From Cordia subcordata (Eukaryota; Streptophyta; Magnoliopsida; Boraginales; Cordiaceae): 64,000 nucleotides of DNA. The stretch covers positions 6,525,001-6,589,000 of the forward strand of contig JAPTOF010000024.1 in the NCBI GenBank assembly GCA_028554755.1, given 5' to 3'. Of this stretch, positions 10,806-23,300 are shown one piece after another; the first letter of the stretch is position 1, and the number at the start of each line of letters is the position of its first letter. Made by a program: the position numbers and the translations under genes. The notes beneath the pieces were generated by a model. That model ran no database searches, had not been told where the DNA came from, and saw nothing but the letters and a program-made list of their open reading frames with translations.

Positions 10806-11284
10806 TTGTTTCCATGTCAACAGTGATTCCGCCGGGGTAGGCTGATCTGGACACCTTGACACGTTAAAATCATGGGTTAAACTCATGAACTTGAACTTTG
10901 TGTTTTGAACACACGGACAAATTATTTGTAGTTTATAGATCTGAAGACCTTATTCAGATTTTCAACTCATAAACATCATGTTTGTGGCTTCAAGTCACTA
11001 AAAAACAAAGCAAAGTCATCAAACAAAGTCAAGTCAGCAAATAAAGCAAAGTCTTAGTCAAAAAAGCAAAGTACTCCTAATACTTGTCGGTGAAGAAAAA
11101 AACAAAGCAAAGTCATCAAAATCTCAAATGGTGGTCCAGCTTGGAAAGGATCAAAAATAAAAATAAAAATAAAAAAGCAAACAAGCTGACAAGGTGGTCC
11201 TTCTTCAAAAAGGTTAGTGCTTTCTCTCTCTTGTGTATACATTGAAGTATGTAGATATATATAAAGTATGTACGTGTGTGTGTG

Positions 11285-11332
<48 letters not shown>

Positions 11333-12222
11333 GCTATGTTCACGTCTAAATAATCTTAAGAAACACAACTCTGATGAATTTCAGACTCATCAGTTTCTTG
11401 AAGAAACTTCATGTGCACTATAATACTAATTTATATTAATTTGAATTTTCATTTACTGTGACTTTGTGTTCTTTTTAAATTAGAAGGCAAAAGTTGAAAA
11501 CAACTTCATCCTCTTTGCTTGTCTTGTTTTATCTACTGCTACTTGTCTTCTTTTAAACTATGGTAATTTTTTTAAAAAAAAATTATAATAATCCGAGCGT
11601 TGTTTATAAAATATTGAAAGGAGTTCCATCATTAATGCAGCATATGAAGTAACATTATTTTGAACATTTTCATTTCTTTTCCTGCAATTGTCAAATATTA
11701 GAAATTGATTAATAAAATGGCAAAATCCTCAGTTAATGTTTACTAGTAGACATCTTTCCTGTAAGTAAATATATTTATAATAGTTATGTCTTACTTTGTT
11801 CTTTTCTCAAAAACTGATAATGTCCCTGGCATAATCTGATTTACTTCGACTTAATACACCAAAAGGCGGTCCATGAGCACCATTGCATCGAAACATAAAT
11901 AGTAATCCCAATTTAACCCGATGCATAAGGGCACAACGAGCTGTTAGGTTTGGACTACCAGCTGATTCCTTTAGGAACATCACCTTCAAACTTTTTATCG
12001 ATTGAATAGGTACCATAAAGAACTAAAAATCTTTTATGTCATTCATTCATAGTAAGAACTCGTAAATGTAGTCACGTTAAGAAGAGAAAAAGTTAAGAAA
12101 AGTAATTGTAAGAAGAAAAGAGGAAGAAGTAAAAAAGTGTTAAGAGAAAAGTAGTATCTATAATACATATTTGCATTGATTTTATTTATTAGTTTATTTT
12201 ATATATTTGAATAACATGTTAT
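10806..12222. other. Non-coding 5' part of the MULE
   Basis: Apart from the TA microsatellite and a short AAAGCAAAGTC-type repeated stretch (about 11000-11060), no gene is recognisable. A promoter for the transposase would be expected here, but no element can be fixed. Confidence 0.4.
11293..11329. repeat. (TA)n microsatellite
   Basis: An uninterrupted TA run follows GT and CT runs at about 11274-11292 and lies in the non-coding 5' part of the MULE. Confidence 0.9.
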
Positions 12223-14760
12223 TTGATCCAGGTGGTAATGGCTGACTTATTTACTATCTTTTACTACATGAATGGGGAGATATGTTGGGATTCCAATGAG
12301 GTCTATTATCTGCCTAGAATTCCTTTGAGGGTTACTCATATGCATTTTATGTTGAATTTTGCTGAATTGTATACTCATCTCTGCAAAGATCTACAAGTTG
12401 ATCTATCAACTCACAAGATAGAGATCCTTTATACAGACACGACAGAATCGGGTCAAATGAATCCCTGTTATTATGTTATCCCCGTTGCTAATGATGATGT
12501 TGTAACTCTTATGTTTGATACAGTAAAAAGGTTAGGTATGGGTGTACTGATTGAATTGTATTTGAAAATCATGCCTCTCCAATCAAAATCAGAATCGAAC
12601 TATGATGTTGGTAGGCCGATCACAATTGAAGATGAGAATATGATTAACCATGATTTGGATGAAGCTCTTAGAAGAAAGAATGAAATGCTTAACCAGAATG
12701 ATATCAACCTTGATCTTCATGACGAAGATCTTGCTCCAATAGTAGAATAAGAACATGGACTAGAAGAATATAAGTGTGTTCCTCCAATTATTCCTGGTGC
12801 TGCACTTGTTCCTCTAGACATTCCTCATTCTGCATCTAGTTCTTCAAATGTTCGTGAAGAATCAAATGTACCAAGTTTTTCCCTAATTTTGATTCGAGCG
12901 GTATGTACGCGGAGATAGACAATTACTCTATTATTCCAGCAACTAACTGGGGACTTCAACAAGAATTCTATGTAAATCAAGTGTTTGCAACAAAAAGAGA
13001 AGCAATGGGCATAATCAAGCGATGTCATATTGCTAATCATTAGGCATTTATGGTCCATAAGTCCACATGTGATGCATGAGATCTTAGATGTAGACTACAT
13101 GATAACAGTGAATGTAAATGGAGACTTCAGTTAAAGCAAAAAAAGACAGGTGTTTTTGAGGTTACCCGATATGTGGGTGCTCACACTTGTGTGTTTGCAT
13201 CGTTTGATTCTGATCACCCAAACTTGGATGTGAGCTTGATTGCTAGAACAATTCCAAGCCACATTGAGACAAATCCAGCCACTCCGGGGGCAACTTTATA
13301 TCATCATTTGTTGGATGCTTTTGGTTATTCTATGAAAATGAAAAAGGTTTGGGGTGGAAAGAAAAAAGCGATCAAGAACGTGTATAGGTCCTGGTCTGAA
13401 TCATATCAGCAATTGAATCATTTTATGGCAGCTTTGATGAATGAAAACCTTGGAACTCAATTTTTTTACAACACTGAAACAAGGGAAGTAGACGGAATTG
13501 AGTCACCACACATTTTTAAGCGGGCTCTTAGGCTTTTGGTGCATGCATTGAGGCATTTAAATATTGTCGTCCTATTATAAGTGTGGATGGAACACACTTG
13601 TATAGAAAATACAAGGGTAAATTGTTAATTACAGCTACTATGGATGGCGACAATCATATCTTGCCACTTGCCTTTGCTGTTGTGGAAAAGGAAAACACAT
13701 CTAACTAGTCATGGTTCTTGTTATGTTTGTGTCACGATGTTGTTAAAGACAAGGAAGGGGTTTACCTGTTGTCTGATCACGATCTTGGTATATTAGCTGT
13801 TGTGAGAAGTCAACAAGTAGGGTGGTCAGAAAACTACCATCGATATTGCTTGTTGCATGTAGCACTCAATTTCAAATCGGTACAAAAGAGTCTTCGCCTG
13901 AAAAAGTTGGTTATATTGGCTGGTTTACAGTTGCAAGATCGAAAATATGAGAAATACATGGCTCAATAAACTTACTGAAGCCTAATGCTATAACTTTCTT
14001 CGATGATATTCCAAAAGAGAAGTGGACATTGGCGCATGATAGTAATATATGCATTGGACAATTAATGTACGAATGAGTGGTTCAATGTTGTGTGGATAGG
14101 AATACAGGGTTTGCCTATTACATCAATGGTTCGCATTTGCTTTGTCGTTGCATTAAATACTTTGAGCAGCGAAGACGAGTGGCAAGAAATGGTGTAGAGG
14201 CCCTTGATGAGTTCACTCCTTATGCAAACAAAATTCTGAACAAATAGAGTCAAAAAGCTGGAGGCCCACTGTTATTGTTATGAACTATGCAGAACGAATT
14301 TTTGAGGTGATGACTAGAGCAGTTGGGACAAGAGGTAGAAATAGACACCTTGTCAAATTAAGGGATAGGACATGCACATGTGGCAAATGGCAATGTTATC
14401 ACATTCCATGTTCTAATCCATTGAAGGTTTGTGCAAATATTCATTTGGATTATAAAATAGTTTGTTGACAAATGGTATAGAATTGATAACTGCTCCCACT
14501 GCTACTCAAATCAGCTAATGCCTTTTGTGCACAAAGATTACACAGTCATTGATGTTCAAGTAAAAGCACCAAAACACCTAAAATGACAGAAAGGGAGACC
14601 AAAAGTGCAACGAATTCGTAATGAAATGAATCTTACTAAAGGAAGTAATCAAATTCATTGTGGGTTATGTGGGTAGCCAGGGCATAATAGGAGGAGATGT
14701 CCAATTAGGGGATCAATATTTTCATCTCAACAAGGAGTTGGTTCTAGTACATAAATTGTC
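12223..14760 (+). pseudogene. Mutator-type transposase (mudrA-like), broken
   Basis: An N-terminal open segment (12223-12750, 175 residues) fits the variable amino-terminal region of MURA proteins. The DNA-binding-domain part follows with a stop near 13039. At 13173-13580 comes the segment with VGAHTC and the pre-catalytic region. A frame change near 13530-13570 leads into the MULE domain: SVDGTHLYRKYKGKLL, TMDGDNHILPLAFAVVEKEN and, after a stop at about 13706, LLSDHDLGILAVV. These hold two acidic positions of the DDE site. Near 14370 is a SWIM-type zinc finger, CTCGKWQCYHIPCSN, with Asn in place of the final His. At about 14660-14705 is a CCHC knuckle interrupted by a stop. The enzyme would cut and move the element; this copy cannot be translated whole. 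Confidence 0.8.
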
Positions 14761-14964
14761 AACATATTGTATTTTGATTTAAAGTACATGTAAGGGAGAA
14801 ATAGAGGAAACATTTGTTGAAAAATGACTGATTGTTCTATTATGATTTGTGCATCACATCTATTTGTACTTGTTGAATACTTTTGTTGCTTCTAATTGTT
14901 GTAATCATATATATTTAACTATGTTATAATATTTTTTAACAAAAAAATGTCCCAGGTTAGGAAA

Positions 14965-17240
14965 TATGGATGGTGGACCTATTGATGGATCGGTACTGAC
15001 ATTGCAGGATACACATCGGTTAGCATTCATTTGGCGTGATCAGGCTACGCAGGATGCAACTAAGTAGGTTAGTGTAAGTTTTCTCTAAGTATGTTTATAT
15101 TATAAACAACATCAAGAAAATACAACACTTATGTTATGTTATTGATGATCCAAGCTCTATTATCGTCTGCCTTTAAATGTCGTCGTGTTGAGGCAAGTAT
15201 GCATCGCACGATACAATTAGATGATAGACTAGAGCCATTTCTGCAATGAGCTGGATTTTGGGGAGTTTCGCAAATTGGTTTTATTCAAATGGACTGGTAT
15301 CTTATCACAGCATTTGTGGAAAGATGCAGGCCGGGGACGCATACATTCCATTTACCACATGGTGATGCACTATCACTCTCCAAGATGTGGAGGTGCTATT
15401 TAGATTATGTATCGATGGTGACCTGTCATTAATAGAGGTCTTCCTGCTGGAGTTACATGGACGAGTGTACACCATAATTTGTTAGGATTTACACCTCAAG
15501 GAAAAGAATTAGATGGAGGGCGTCTTCAGTTGAGTACTTTGTGTGAGCAATTTGTTGTGTTACTGAAGGGTGCCCCAGATGAGGTGTTACAGCAACATGC
15601 TCGAGCATATATATTGCAGTTGATTGGAGGATTCTTATTTGCCGACAAATCTCAATCTATAGTGCATCTCATGTTTTTTACACTACTTGATGATTTTGAT
15701 AGGGCTGGTACTTTTAGTTAGGGAAGTGCTTGCCTTGCATGGTTGTATCGTGACTTATGTCATGCATTAATTGGTATTTTGAAGGATATAGCAAGGCCAC
15801 TGATCATGCTTCAGGAATGGGCTTGGGAACGATGCCCACATATTGCACCCACGAGATTGGTACAAGAGTATATAGATGAGATACCGGTCATATTAGATGG
15901 TCCATTAGCAACCAGATAATTAAGTTATACATCATATATAACAATTATATATCCATGACTAATTTTTTAATGAATTTGAAATAATACTTTTCATGAAATG
16001 CCGGTGGATGACTGACTTTTTAGTCAAGAAAGTTGCCACACATGTGGTGTCTCAGTATAAATTTCAGCTTGATCGATTGGCTCCCGATCAGTTTTTGTGG
16101 CAGCCCCTACACAGAGGAGTTGTTGGCCACGTTTCCACAGTATTGTACTACTGCACGTGCTATTTGGACATGCTGTGTGCCACTGATATGTTTTCATAAA
16201 GTGGAGCATCACTACCCAGCTTGAGTGATGAGGTAATTTGGATGGCAACAAGATATACCTCCACCATGTACATATTCCAGAGAACTCCATACGATTGATC
16301 TAAGAAAAGGGACAACTGATTGGAAAGAATGTCACCAAAGCCATATAGACATATGGGATCAGCGTCATAACAATATCGTGGATGATATACCGGCATCTGA
16401 TGAGCCATCTCTATATTATAAGGCATGGTACAGGCGTATCACATTTCCATTTCTCACTTGGCTTGGATCTCTTCTTGATGTGGTGGTATGTTTGTTCTAC
16501 TTTTCCCCTAATTCACTTACGTTCTTTATGTAGTTTGTCTTGGATGTATATTTCTTGTTGCATATAATAATTTAGTAAATTTATATTTATATGGCAGGTT
16601 ACTAAGGCACAATATAAAAATGATTTGTCAATAGGGATATCATATGATGTGTTGCCTGAGATACATAGGTCCAGCAGTAGAATGTTGCATGCTCTTGGTA
16701 GACATAGACAATTTGATGACATACCAGATGCAATTGCAAGACTATCCACATCTGAACCTGTAGATGCACATGACACATATGAACAAAAAATGCATTATGA
16801 AGATGTTATACCACCTTCTAACATGGACCATGCATTTACATCATATATGTTAGAGTGTTACATCACTCCTCTTCAGTGGACTGGAGCATATATGGTGCAT
16901 TCCTTCAGTACACAGTATGCGTCTCATTTACCACCTGTGTCCTTTGAGTTTTGAGATGAGGATCTAGATAATGAGACATTTAGAGTTGGCAATGCCAATA
17001 TCATGCATGAGGAAGGGGTTGTTGTTGAGATTGTGTAGCCTGACATTGAAGCGTCTATCCAAATGTTGAAAGTTTATTATAGGCGTCTAGAGTGCAAGAA
17101 AAAATTGCGTTCACCGCGTCTAGAACGCACAAAAGCCAACACGGTATGGCACTGGATCACATTTGCTATAGATACTCTTATTACTTTTAGTATTGAAACT
17201 ATTAGAAGTGTTGTAATTTATTATTAAGTTTCTCTTTATG
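14965..17240 (+). pseudogene. Plant mobile domain (PMD/MAIL-like) gene, broken
   Basis: Motifs of the plant mobile domain appear in order across changing frames: GGPIDGSVLTLQDTHRLAF (about 14975), TITLQDVEVLFRLCIDGD (about 15369-15425), ARAYILQLIGGFLFADKSQS (15600-15660) and FFTLLDDFDRAGTF. They continue with GSACLAWLYRDLCHALIG, WERCPHIAP, then IDLRKGTTDWKECHQSHIDI (about 16290-16350) and a final open part at 16625-16954. The domain occurs in host proteins such as MAIN and MAIL1 and in transposon-borne copies. In host proteins it acts in gene silencing; in transposons its role is unclear. Stops and frameshifts occur throughout. At least one gap (about 16500-16598) could be a genuine intron, because GT and AG ends flank it. 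Confidence 0.75.
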
Positions 17241-18169
17241 CGTTTCAACTCTTTATGTTATTTAAATATTAGCTTGTCATGTACAGGTTTCTATATTATA
17301 GGTAAAACGTGAAGAATTAGAGGAGACTCTGTTGAATTTTTAATAAACCATTCAATTATTTAATAACTCAAAACACACTAATCACACAAATAGCCAAAAG
17401 CAAAAAAATAAAAATGGAATTGCCAAAGTCTTGTCGTCTAATATGTATTCAACTGAATATCAATATTTGTAACCTTGACATGTCAAATATTTCATTGAGA
17501 TATATAATCCAAGTCATATAAAGTGGTTGGTGACGTTAAGCATCATGTCACTAATTTTGTCGTTTTACTTCTTGTTGTCCTAATTCACTGATTCTATTTT
17601 TATGCTTGTTATTAACATAATTCACCATGTTGATATTTGTCAAAGACATTATCACTATAGACTAATATGGAACTTCCTTTTCTCCTAGATAAGTAACTTT
17701 TGAATCCAAGACACAACTTACCTATGGTACAAAAAATCACAAGGAATGATGAGACAAAGAAAAACAAAATTAGTTAAGGTATGGACCGTAAAGTGTTTAT
17801 CATCAGAAGAACAATTAAATGATATGAATGTTGAACTGTAAACCTTACAAGACATCTTAATTTTTAAAATATGTGATAACACTAATTTATAAACTTTTTT
17901 TTTTATTCTAATGTTAAATTTTTGAAATTTTGGGTTTCAATTTTTAAATTTTTAAAATTTTCAATTTATTAATATTTTTTAATTTTAGTATTAGTTCATA
18001 TATTATTAGTATTTTTAATTTTCGGATTAAAATTACTATTGAAATTACAAATATACACACCACATTAGTGTGTTATGAGAAAAAAGAAAAATAAAAGGCA
18101 AAAGTCTAATCATCTACTTGTATGGCTACTGTTGCCACGTGTGTTAGCCATGTTATGGTGTTTTTATTT
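17241..18169. other. Non-coding 3' part of the MULE
   Basis: AT-rich sequence without credible coding. The stretch starting near 17838 resembles in direct orientation the sequence near 10340 in the short left element, which supports a family link between the two. Confidence 0.35.
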
Positions 18170-18214
18170 GAACTTCGTGCCTTCAAGATACAAACTATCT
18201 TAGGATGGTTATTT

Positions 18215-19080
18215 AACTAATTTTTTTGAGAAGTTAGTTATTTTGGTGTAAAAGTTATAAAATATAGTTAGTCGGGTCATTATCTCCAAAAGTTGATCAA
18301 TTTGGTATAAAATTTATAAAATTAAATGATTTTGGTCATTCTCCGGAAAAATTTCCTTACCTCTCTACAGAAAAAAGAAGCCTCGCAAAACTTCTAAAAA
18401 TTTTTAAAAAAATTTAAAAACACTGAAAACGTAGACCAAAGCATAAAATGCTATTATTTTTTATGATGTATAAAAGGTAAACAAATTAATATTTTTTAAC
18501 ATTTTTAATTAATTTATCAATAATATTAAATTTATACAGACTCCCCTATAGTGCACGATATAATTATACACGCGTGTGTACGCCATCCCGCGCCATAGCC
18601 AACCAGAAGGAACAGGTTCAGTAAATTTTGGTTTCTCATTTTTCAGTTAATTTGTGAAGACAAGCCCTTTTGGATATTTTTAATGCCTCTTGGGCTGCTT
18701 ATGTATGTATATATATATGTGTATGCATATGTAATATATATGTGTGTGTGTGTGTGTTTAGTGAAACCTCCACATTCTTGCTAACCACCAGTTGAGGGGA
18801 GTGGATGCTTATGTGATGATGATACACGTGCGCTGCCAAATTTCTGGGAATTTAGGGTATTTGTCCCCATGTAAAGTTTGGGAAAAATGTCTCATGCTTG
18901 TTTTGAAATTTCAAAGTTAGTAGTGAATGTTGCAAAAATCACATTAATAATCTCATCTATAAGATTAATTGGTTAGACAAAGATGGTGAAATCACATTCT
19001 TGAATATTTCTGTTGGAGTTTTTACTTGGTATTTTGAAGTTAGTCGCCATAAGGCACGTGTCGTGTTGTATCATATCTAA
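18215..19080. other. Intergenic sequence upstream of the exonuclease gene
   Basis: No gene is seen. The sequence is AT-rich with TA/TG microsatellite patches (about 18705-18760). The outermost MULE end may reach into the first part. Confidence 0.4.
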
Positions 19081-19180
19081 GAGGGTGTTTGGTTTTGCTT
19101 ATTTGGTGATTATAAGCACCTAAATAATAAAAAGTAGGGAGGGGGCGCTTTTTTTTAAATAAGCAAAGCTAAACACCCTC
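19081..19180. mobile_element. Tourist-like MITE (100 bp)
   Basis: The terminal inverted repeats GAGGGTGTTTGGTTTTGC and GCAAAGCTAAACACCCTC pair well, and both ends are flanked by TAA. A TAA target duplication with such ends is the signature of PIF/Harbinger-derived Tourist MITEs. It lies about 700 bases upstream of the exonuclease start codon, possibly in its promoter region. Confidence 0.75.
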
Positions 19181-19884
19181 TAAGTACAGGGTCATTATCT
19201 GTTGAAAATCTGGGAGGGAAAATGTTGGTGACTAGTATTTAAATCTGCTTAAAAGCCCAAAAAGAAAAAAAAGAAAAGAAAAATGGTGCTACATCTAGTG
19301 TTTACTCTGTGGCCTCGCTTGATAGGAAGAGATTGAACAACTGATTGGTCTGTTGGATATTCTAGGGGGTTTACTAGCTGGATTTTCATTAACCATTTTG
19401 TTATATCAAGAAATGTGTGTATCAGTATTTGTTGTTAAATAGGTGGACTTCCAGGAGAGTCCAATTGGGGGCTCGTGGAATTTGTTGTACAACTTCATCT
19501 ACTGGCTTCCTTTCCCCTTGTAGTTTATTTCTGATTTCCGTGCATGATGTATGGCCAGTCTCCAGTTGTTGATACACTCAACAATACACTTTGTTTCCCG
19601 AAATTGACTGTTTCTGGGACTAAGTGAGTGTATTTTGTTTCTAATCACGTAGAATTCTGGTAGGCATATTACTTTTGTACATCTGGTCTGTGCCAGTATA
19701 TGCTGAAGCTTGTTTGACATAAAACAACTTGAACTCAATTGATTCAAGTCCAATCCATTTGATTGAATTTGTTTCTTGTAATAATTGAGAAACGACGTTT
19801 CAACAATTTCAGGCCACCTTTAGTTTCCTGTTCCCCATCAGATGGTCATTAGAGACAGTGACCATATTATCTAGACAATTTGGC

Positions 19885-19911
19885 ATGAACTCATGGCATG
19901 CTCCGCTCTAG
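19885..19911 (+). promoter_or_regulatory. Short upstream ORF overlapping the start codon
   Basis: An ATG at 19885 opens an eight-codon reading frame that ends with TAG at 19909-19911. It overlaps the main ATG at 19893 in another frame. If the transcript begins upstream of 19885, this frame could lower translation of the main protein. Confidence 0.4.
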
Positions 19912-20376
19912 CTCATCATCAGAGTCATGCTTTCTGGAGGACTTTTTGTTGCTTTGGCAGAAACTTTCCGGTGCTCCAGAGGGAAAATTTTAGCTCACTC
20001 AGTTTGAGAATACTATATTCAGTTCACTCTTCGCTGATACCCAATGGAAAGGTATACTTAGGTTGTGATATTATTTTAATCCAGTGGATCCGTTTCTCTG
20101 CGTTATTATTTGCTGCACCTTCTGATGCTAGACTTGCTGATCAGGGTTACTGTACAGTATCTGAGAGCTTGACATCAAGTTTGTATGCAGTTGCTTTGAG
20201 AAAATGTGCAAACAATGCAGGTGCACCTTCTGAAAGGAAACAAAATTTGTCCAAAGATGTATTTTCTGATTCTGCGACTTGTACATGTAGACCTGTATCC
20301 GTTGACCCTTCAAATGGCAGAGTGATGCTTATTGATGGCACGGCAGTTATTTATAGGGCTTACTTCAAGCTTCTTG
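19893..20376 (+). CDS. Exonuclease exon 1
   Basis: This encodes residues 1-161 plus one base. It starts [18 protein letters not shown] and ends with [18 protein letters not shown], the first strand of the PIN fold with D148. The donor is GTATGT. The ATG at 19893 is the first in the long frame. Residues 51-75 ([10 protein letters not shown] onwards) look unlike family members and might be retained non-coding sequence, but the frame is open. Confidence 0.88.
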
Positions 20377-23300
20377 GTATGTTATGCTATATATGAAATA
20401 TAGAGTTCAACGTCTTATTGATATTTGTCCATACTCTTTTCAAGCTTATGCATTGGTTTTGAAACATATATTCATTATGTATTTTCTTTTCCTGCTTACG
20501 CCATGTTTTCTTCGATCATTTGGCCTAAATTTTTGTGTGCTCATTCTTGCGAACACCTATTCCTCCTTATCATCCTCATTCTTTACCCCATATATTTGTC
20601 ATGTAAAGCTTCAATCATCCAGTGGTTTTCACAGGAAAAGCTTTATGGCTGTCTTTTGAAGTCATTCTTGATAGTATTTAGATCAGTGCTCGTTAGCTTT
20701 ATCCTGCATCCACTATTGGATATTTACATTCCTAATTGTTCTGCATCTTCTACAAGGTCAAGTGGTTGTGCTAAGTCGTCCAGTGGAAGTTCTAGATATT
20801 TGGTTAATGAAGGACTGAGGTTAATCAGATAAGATGAGTCCTACTGTACACTGATATTAAACTGTTCAACTCCTCAGATAATCATAAGGGACTTATTCTG
20901 GTGTGACTTTGATGGACAGGCTAGCATCTTATTAGACATAGAAAAACTTAATTCTATTTTTCTTGCAATGGATCAAGCAGTAAGTTTATAGGAATGTGGA
21001 AAGAAATTAATCGGCAAATAAAATTGAAATTAAGTGGGAGAAACAAATCTGCTTGGGCTAAAGCTAAAACATGGATTGTCTCACTGATCTTTTTTGCAGC
21101 TGTTCCGGTGTCCTTGATGGTATTGGTCGGGGAGTGGTCGTTGACATTGATATTAAAACAACTAATTTTTCTATCTTTTACCACTGAGGTGCTGTTGGAA
21201 GCTAAATAAAGATTGAACTTTCTTATATATTCATATCAGCATTGAGAATTATAATGATCACGCTAAGACAGTTTACACCTTTTCCTATGCAAGTATTAAG
21301 AGCTAACCCTACTGCTTTCTTTATCATATATGTTCTAGTGCTTAAACCCTAAAGCCATTTAGATGTAGTTTTCATCTTCTGAATGTGTTTTTTGGAATGG
21401 GAAAGAAAGGGTAGAAACAAGATAAGGGAGGGATAAATTGGTTTCGTACTATTGTCTTCAGGTCCACTCTTCCCTTGCAATAGTTCAAGAGATAGAAGTA
21501 CTAGGAGCCTGTTTGGCTCTGCAGAGCCAAACAGGCTATAGGTATGATGACTGTTAACTACTCTTATTGTTAGATAAATTTTATTCTTTCTTCTTGCTTT
21601 CCTACCATGACATGAAATTTTCTGGAGCAATACAAAGTGCAATTAAAAGAATCTTGTCTTGGCTCACTATCATGAGCTAGAGCTGAGCAACCTTCAAGAA
21701 ACAATCTTAGGTATGTTCAAACTATTAAAGCTTGTTCATATAGTAGAAAACCAAAGAAAAATCACCAAACAAGAGAGGAAGATTGAGCTAATAGATGAAG
21801 GGAAAGAAGGTACAAATTAAACTTGAAATATACGGAATTTGTATGAGTGAATGGATGAAATGCATTTACTTGGAAAATAAGAAATCTATATGAACATAAT
21901 AAAATTTTCCACAGTTGCTGCGTACTTTTAGTGATATCTCCATGGGATTGCTGCATCACTTATTAGACTTTTTACAACATATATAAAAGAGTCCCACATT
22001 TAAAAATCTCAAAATTTAAGATCACCATATAAGGTCTTGGGCCACTACTTATATTGACCAATTGGTTTTTATGACGGAACCTCAGAGATTCTTAACATGG
22101 TGTCAGAGCTGGGCTTTTGGTCCAGTTCTCACGCTACGCATATATCCACGTATGACCCATCAAGCTTATTCATTGTGCACATCCGTTCACGTGGTGACCC
22201 ATTCCTGCAAGCCAGCCAGACTGCATTTGTTCTGGGTCATGGTGGTCCATACACTTATTCCGGGCCACACGACAATCCAAGTTTCATTCCAGGTCGTGGT
22301 AACTCATCAAGCTATTTTGGTCACACGACCATTCAAGTCTAGTTTTTAGTTGCCATCCAAGTCCAAGTCCAATTACAAGTCCAGTCCAATCTAATTCGAT
22401 TCATCAGTCAAGTGGTGCAGACACTATTCTGGGTCATGCGTAAGAGGGTGTTACAATATATATGAAAGAGTTCCATATCAGAAAATATCAAAATTCAAGA
22501 TCACTGTACAAGGTCCTGGGCCACTCCTCGTATTGACCAATTGCTTTTATGATGGAACCTTAGAGATTCTTAGCAGGTCATACATACATTGTTTGTCAGC
22601 TTGGCTAATGTTGTCTCCTAGTTTGGCTCTATCTCAATAAGCATTTCTGTCCTCTTCTTTTAGCTAGAAAGTAATATATGCTAAATTGATGTTTCACTAT
22701 GTGGACTCTGAATAGCTAAGCTGCACCGTGGTTACCTGTCCCATGCTGATGGCAACGGAGATTGGGTTTTAACTATCTTTTCGGCCTTATCTCTTGTAAG
22801 TTATAACTACCTTAGATTTGATATTTCCTTCTTCTCTTCTGTTACGCATTACTTGCTGCAACCTATTAAAGTAATCTTTTATTTTGGACATGCGTATACG
22901 ATGGCTGTTGCCTTAAAAGGTTAATACAGTTGTTACATATAATGGTCTTTAAGGATCATGCCGTTGGCAGTTTTACAGAATTCAGGCCAATTAAGCGAAC
23001 TCTTTTGCTGTCTCAAGTTGTTTTGCTTTTTACCTTGTTAATATTTTCTGATGTTCTTGGGTATTGTAGTTCTGATGTGTATGTATATCTCTTGCAGATA
23101 TTTGAGGTTCTGGAGTTGATACCTTCACATATTGCGGTATGAATGATTTTCATTTTTGTACTTGCATGAAATTACTGCAAGAGCTTTCTCACTTAATGGA
23201 GTCAATTTAATGTCTAATGTTTTCATTCTTTGTCATCTTTTGCAATACGTTATGCATTTTGTCTAAAATCCTGCTCCATTTTGTTTTCGAGCTATATAAA

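Larger units (their letters stand above)
10763..18214 (+). mobile_element. MULE carrying mudrA and plant-mobile-domain genes
   Basis: Two broken genes in the same direction, a Mutator-type transposase (12.2-14.8 kb) and a PMD gene (15.0-17.2 kb), lie between diverged inverted sequences. The left is AAATAGCCAACTCGC...TTTTGAAG..CCGAAGTTC (10763-10805). The right, as reverse complement of about 18170-18214, reads AAATAACCATCC...ATCTTGAAG..ACGAAGTTC. The length of about 7.5 kb fits an autonomous MULE. The true ends may lie farther out on either side, and a 9-bp target duplication was not identified. Both genes carry stops and frameshifts, so the copy is defective. Confidence 0.6.

Noticed and set aside
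11000..11060. Short AAAGCAAAGTC repeats as a satellite or a CRISPR-like array
   Set aside because: The units are too short and irregular, and arrays of that kind are not expected in a plant nuclear genome.
11807..12016. A minus-strand 69-codon ORF in the MULE 5' region
   Set aside because: No domain, and it is antisense to the direction of both element genes.
20052..20084. A possible mini-intron in exon 1 from GTATAC to ATCCAG
   Set aside because: At 33 bases it is too short for a plant intron, and the frame is open through it.
20425..20832. A 135-codon open frame in intron 1
   Set aside because: Hydrophobic, T-rich composition, no domain and no splice link to the exonuclease frame. It is best explained as intron sequence.
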